Below, one piece after another: positions 61,901-64,000 of a stretch of DNA of 64,000 nucleotides. The position numbers were made by a program, and so were the translations under genes. Positions within the stretch are counted from its first letter, which is position 1, and every line of letters starts with the position of its first letter. The notes beneath the pieces were generated by a model. The model saw nothing but the letters and a program-made list of their open reading frames with translations. It did not search any database and was not told where the DNA came from. The DNA comes from Enhydrobacter aerosaccus (GTDB lineage: Bacteria; Pseudomonadota; Alphaproteobacteria; Reyranellales; Reyranellaceae): positions 1 through 64,000 of the forward strand of contig CAIKZO010000114.1 of NCBI GenBank assembly GCA_903832005.1, read 5' to 3'.

Positions 61901-64000
61901 ATATCGGGCAACGCCGGCAGCACATGCTGAAGCAACTGCGCATAGGCACGAAACCGCGATGGCGTGTCCGGATCACCTGCTACGGGCGCGGTCATGGCAT
62001 GCCACGCGGGCCATAGAAGCCCAGAGCTTTCCGGCGTCACCGCTGCAAGCTGCCGACGTGTTTCCCGATGCCATTGGTGCAGATGCGCGGGCGCACTCTT
62101 TGGCAGCTCATCCCACAGATCGTTTTCAGCGAGCAGCGCGCGCAACAGCCGAAGGAGCAGCGTCTCGCCGGCTGCTTCGTCAGGGTCAGCAGTGAGCGAG
62201 GACGCCGGGCGGACACTCTCGACAATGTCGATCGGCGCGCTTTCACTCGTCAGCCGCTCGAGTTGGAGGCGGTTCGGCACCAACACCTGCAGGCGCGCCC
62301 GCAACGCGAGCAGCCCCGCCGCATCGATGCCGGAATCGACCAGCCTGCCGTGCGGGTCTACGTCGGCAGGCGCAACTCCCAGCAATTGGGCCACCTCGCG
62401 AACGACGACCTCGACAACACTATGGTCAGCCTCCGGGACAATGGCGTCCGCCGCCAGGGCGCCGGCAGATTGGCCCGTCTCCACCACCTGTCCTTCGGCC
62501 ACGGGTCCAGCCCTGCCGCTTTCAAAGAAGGCGCGTGCGACAGCGCCGCCGGGCTGGCTCGGCACGAACGCCATTTGAGGCAAGGTGCAGCGCAGCAGGA
62601 CGTCCAGTGCTCGAAAGCCTGCCTTGGGCTCCACTGATCCGAAGCCAAGCCCGAACATCCGCTCACGGTAGGCCGGTGTAGCGACCACGCCGGCGTCTGC
62701 CCAATAACCCCAGTTGATCGTCTTGACCGTACTGGGCCAACGACGGCCCAACCGTTCGGCAAATCTGTCGGCAAAGCACGACGCGGCAGCATAGTTGCCC
62801 TGGCCGGCAGGCGCCGCGAAGGCATTTATGGACGAGAAGAACAGGATCAATTCCGGCGGCCGATCCTGGAACACCGTCTCGATTGCGCGGCAGATTCCGG
62901 CTTTCGCGGCCATGACACGGTCGAACTGCGCCGGACTCATGGTCTCGAGTCTCGCGTCGTCCAGCACGATCGCGGAGTGAATGATGCCGTGGACCGCCCC
63001 GTGCTGCGCGAAGGCTTCGTCACGCACGCGCCCAAGAGCCTCGGGATCGGCGGCGTCCGCCTGGATATATCGGGGAGCTGCGCCGATCCGCGCCAAACGA
63101 TCGATCTGCTCCTGAATGCCGGAGGATAGAGGGCGACGACCGACCCAGACGATGCGTGCATCGAATTGCCTGATCGCCCATTCGCTCCAGGCGGTGCCGA
63201 CGCCCCCGGAGCCACCGATCACCAGATAGACTCCGCCGCGACGCAGCGGCGTCGGCATCGCATCGAAAGCATCGGGCCGTGCCAGCGGCAGCAATGCCAA
63301 CCGGAGCCAGTCACCTTGATCGACTCGCCAGGCCGGAACCGGCCGCTCGGCGCGCACGTGAAGCACGCTATCGGGAACGCTGGCATCGTCGCCGCTGATC
63401 TCGACGATCCGCATTGCCCATGTCGGATGTTCCATGGCGGCCGTGCGCAGCAGCGCCTGGCAGGCAGCGACATCGGGGTCCGGGAAGGCAGATCCTTCGG
63501 CGCGACGGGTCAGGATCGTCCATTCCAGGCGACGCTCGCCCACCCCTGCTTTCAGCAACGCTTTCAGTTCTTGAAAGACGCGCCGCGCGCCATCCCAAGT
63601 GGCATGTGCCGTGGGGTTGGCCGGCTCGTCGATACGCCAAAGGACATGGTCGATATCCGACAGCCCCTCAGGCCGAAATTCGCCCGGAGCCCGCCGCATC
63701 ATCGTCCGGAAAGGACGCGCAAGGCGCTCCAACAGCGCGTCGGCCGGACCGATCATCAGCAGGGACTGCGCACTGCACCGGTCGGCTTCCTCGCACGGAG
63801 GGACCGCCGGATGCATCTGCCAGACCGGCACCAACAGCGGCGTATCCTGCAACCTGCCGGAAGGAGCGCGATGAAGCTGGAAGCCACGCAAACTGACCAG
63901 GACATCGCCCTCGTCGGTCAGCAGATCGATGTCGAAGCCGTGCGAGGGTACACCTGAGTCGCCGCGACGAGGACGCGCCCAGGCATAAGCAGCGCGGCTG
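58981..64000 (-). CDS. PKS gene 1 (partial, 5' end outside window): DH..KR-ACP*-MT-ACP-KS0
   Basis: Only the 3' part of the gene lies in the window. The frame is open to the last base at 64000. A TTG at 63891 is not a real start, because the residues upstream of it continue the end of a PKS dehydratase (a DxDLLxxxG...LRGF-type strand at 63868-63960). Visible order: end of DH, KR, serine-less ACP, MT, ACP, KS0, and a C-terminal docking helix (YSKIVSGDMTEAEFAALL). There is no AT. The stop TGA lies next to the start of gene 2. The missing part must include the KS of M0 and earlier modules or loading domains. Confidence 0.93.
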   Translation of the reverse strand, partial: SRAAYAWARPRRGDSGVPSHGFDIDLLTDEGDVLVSLRGFQLHRAPSGRLQDTPLLVPVWQMHPAVPPCEEADRCSAQSLLMIGPADALLERLARPFRTMMRRAPGEFRPEGLSDIDHVLWRIDEPANPTAHATWDGARRVFQELKALLKAGVGERRLEWTILTRRAEGSAFPDPDVAACQALLRTAAMEHPTWAMRIVEISGDDASVPDSVLHVRAERPVPAWRVDQGDWLRLALLPLARPDAFDAMPTPLRRGGVYLVIGGSGGVGTAWSEWAIRQFDARIVWVGRRPLSSGIQEQIDRLARIGAAPRYIQADAADPEALGRVRDEAFAQHGAVHGIIHSAIVLDDARLETMSPAQFDRVMAAKAGICRAIETVFQDRPPELILFFSSINAFAAPAGQGNYAAASCFADRFAERLGRRWPSTVKTINWGYWADAGVVATPAYRERMFGLGFGSVEPKAGFRALDVLLRCTLPQMAFVPSQPGGAVARAFFESGRAGPVAEGQVVETGQSAGALAADAIVPEADHSVVEVVVREVAQLLGVAPADVDPHGRLVDSGIDAAGLLALRARLQVLVPNRLQLERLTSESAPIDIVESVRPASSLTADPDEAAGETLLLRLLRALLAENDLWDELPKSAPAHLHQWHRETRRQLAAVTPESSGLLWPAWHAMTAPVAGDPDTPSRFRAYAQLLQHVLPALPDILRGAIRPTDILFPQGSSMEVERIYKGNAVARELNNRLATAAVALLKAHRHANPDRPFRIIEVGGGTGATSEAVFFALDEAGIAPDSYVYTDLSPAFLTAAADRYGKNRPYVSFATLDIEAIAWDDPAVVPLQFDLVIATNVLHATSMIRTTVANAKALLRPNGALLLSELTSVSLFNHLSFGLLAGWWASQDRLRLPGSPLLSAGRWVDLLSQAGFHGVRRLGHDTSDLGQAIFVAESDGAIVRALVETPRKTPAPAIASLPSRPDGILAYVRDAVAAVTRMPVQRLRADEPFDSYGVDSIVRIALHTELERVCGSLPRTLLFEHASIAEVATYLAAHCSEKFSAAEPPPAKLLEPLVRPVSTPAPVAPAAREPSAYEPIAIIGMSGRYPQADNLAELWQRLVAGENCITEAPADRWDLDAMGIPAHGGFIADADRFDHALFRLSADEAAVLAPEVRLFLETAWLTFESAGYGLSRLKDLQRSQPGGVGVFVASMYHEVQPAEAAPGKADANLTDWMIANRVSHFFDLGGPSLAINTACSGGLTAIHLACDSLRGGSCDMALAGGVNLTLHRSKFATLQRLGLLASGDASKSFGRGDGFLPGEGVGAVLLKPLHRAIADGDRIEAVILGSHVNHSGGRQSYLAPEPKAQARLIAEMVRKAGVPADSISYIEAAANGSEIADAIEVAAVTEALGTGLRERPCAIGAVKSNLGHLEAASGVSQVAKVVLQMRHRTLVPSLFATPPNPHLRLDRAGLVVQQALAPWPNETDRDGAPRPRRAIVNSFGAGGSYAALLLEEFLPDNAAAAPKQIGPELFAVSAPDRAALRRRLIQLQDFVTGDLPATDFGSLSATLRALDAPFAHRTAIVAASREGLLAGFRQALATASPEGVFHGDGGPGLTPELEAEAAAWLAGETLARRQAPLLSLPGYPFDHRERFRIGHAVAPAGQSSLGDTYSKIVSGDMTEAEFAALLAS
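60883..64000 (-). other. Module M0 (partial): DH-KR-ACP*-MT-ACP
   Basis: The end of the DH is at 63850-64000; its active residues are outside. The KR (62506-63849) has GGSGGVGT, a B-type Asp (VLDD) and the Tyr in GNYAAA. A carrier-like domain without serine lies at 62257-62424. The MT (61177-62178) has EVGGGTGATS, a slightly altered form of the glycine loop, and the conserved NVLHAT and SELT blocks. The working ACP (60883-61104) has the GVDS serine. If the DH is active, the output is alpha-methyl-alpha,beta-unsaturated, which fits the isomerase module that follows. Confidence 0.82.
62257..62424 (-). other. Serine-less ACP-like domain between KR and MT of M0
   Basis: This stretch has the pattern of an ACP (VVEVVVREVAQLLGVAP followed by LVDSGID and a helix), but the attachment serine of GxDS is Ala (GIDA, codon GCG at 62320-62322). 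In the other six KR-MT modules the KR is followed directly by the MT, so this is an extra, non-functional carrier domain. Confidence 0.7.

Noticed and set aside
63889-63891. TTG as the start of PKS gene 1
   Set aside because: The frame continues upstream to the window edge with sequence matching the end of a dehydratase domain, so the gene is cut by the window and not started here.

Overview
The window is GC-rich and Gram-negative in character. It holds an inner-membrane-anchored periplasmic binding protein, SyrD/PvdE-type exporters, an SPFH protein and a family 39 glycosyltransferase. A proteobacterium is likely, perhaps an alphaproteobacterium, but nothing here fixes the taxon. Almost 56 kb is a trans-acyltransferase (trans-AT) polyketide synthase (PKS) assembly line ending in one nonribosomal peptide (NRPS) module. 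All PKS genes lie on the minus strand, so the biosynthetic order runs from high to low coordinates.

Layout: 1-413, no gene, with three 18-bp repeats at an exact 23-bp period. 414-1976, glycosyltransferase. 2133-7914, a tightly coupled five-gene minus-strand operon: two cyclic-peptide-type ABC exporters, an SPFH/band 7 protein, a type 1 periplasmic binding protein and a small membrane protein. 8034-8777, a plus-strand type II thioesterase whose 3' end overlaps the 3' end of the last PKS gene. 8742-64000, four PKS genes: gene 1 (58981 to beyond 64000, 5' end outside), gene 2 (39503-58972), gene 3 (28994-39493) and gene 4 (8742-28997). They are joined by 4-bp overlaps or a gap of a few bases.

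Reading of the assembly line, with modules numbered here M0-M13: M0 [..DH]-KR-ACP*-MT-ACP; M1 KS0 / enoyl-isomerase-like DH-ACP; M2 KS-KR-ACP; M3 KS-KR-MT-ACP; M4 KS-(ACP-like)-DH-KR-MT-ACP; M5 KS-DH-MT-ACP plus an unknown C-terminal tail; M6 flavodoxin-KS-KR-MT-ACP; M7 KS-KR-ACP; M8 KS0 / DH-ACP; M9 KS-KR-ACP; M10 KS-KR-MT-ACP; M11 KS-(ACP*)-KR-MT-ACP; M12 KS-ACP; M13 C-A-PCP-TE. A slash marks a module split between two proteins. No acyltransferase domain is present in any module and no free-standing one is in the window, so malonyl units must be loaded by an AT encoded elsewhere. Seven C-methyltransferase domains predict a densely alpha-methylated chain carrying hydroxyls, at least one shifted (beta,gamma) alkene and further conjugated alkenes. 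It would be closed or released as an amide or ester by the terminal NRPS/TE module.

The most unusual points are a flavodoxin/iron-sulfur-flavoprotein-like domain fused to the front of PKS gene 3, next to a module that has DH and MT but no KR and carries an unexplained 110-residue tail. There are also three extra carrier-protein-like domains (two without the serine), two condensation-dead KS domains each split from its partner DH across a gene boundary, and an adenylation domain whose A10 lysine is replaced by glutamine. I could not match the line to a known compound.
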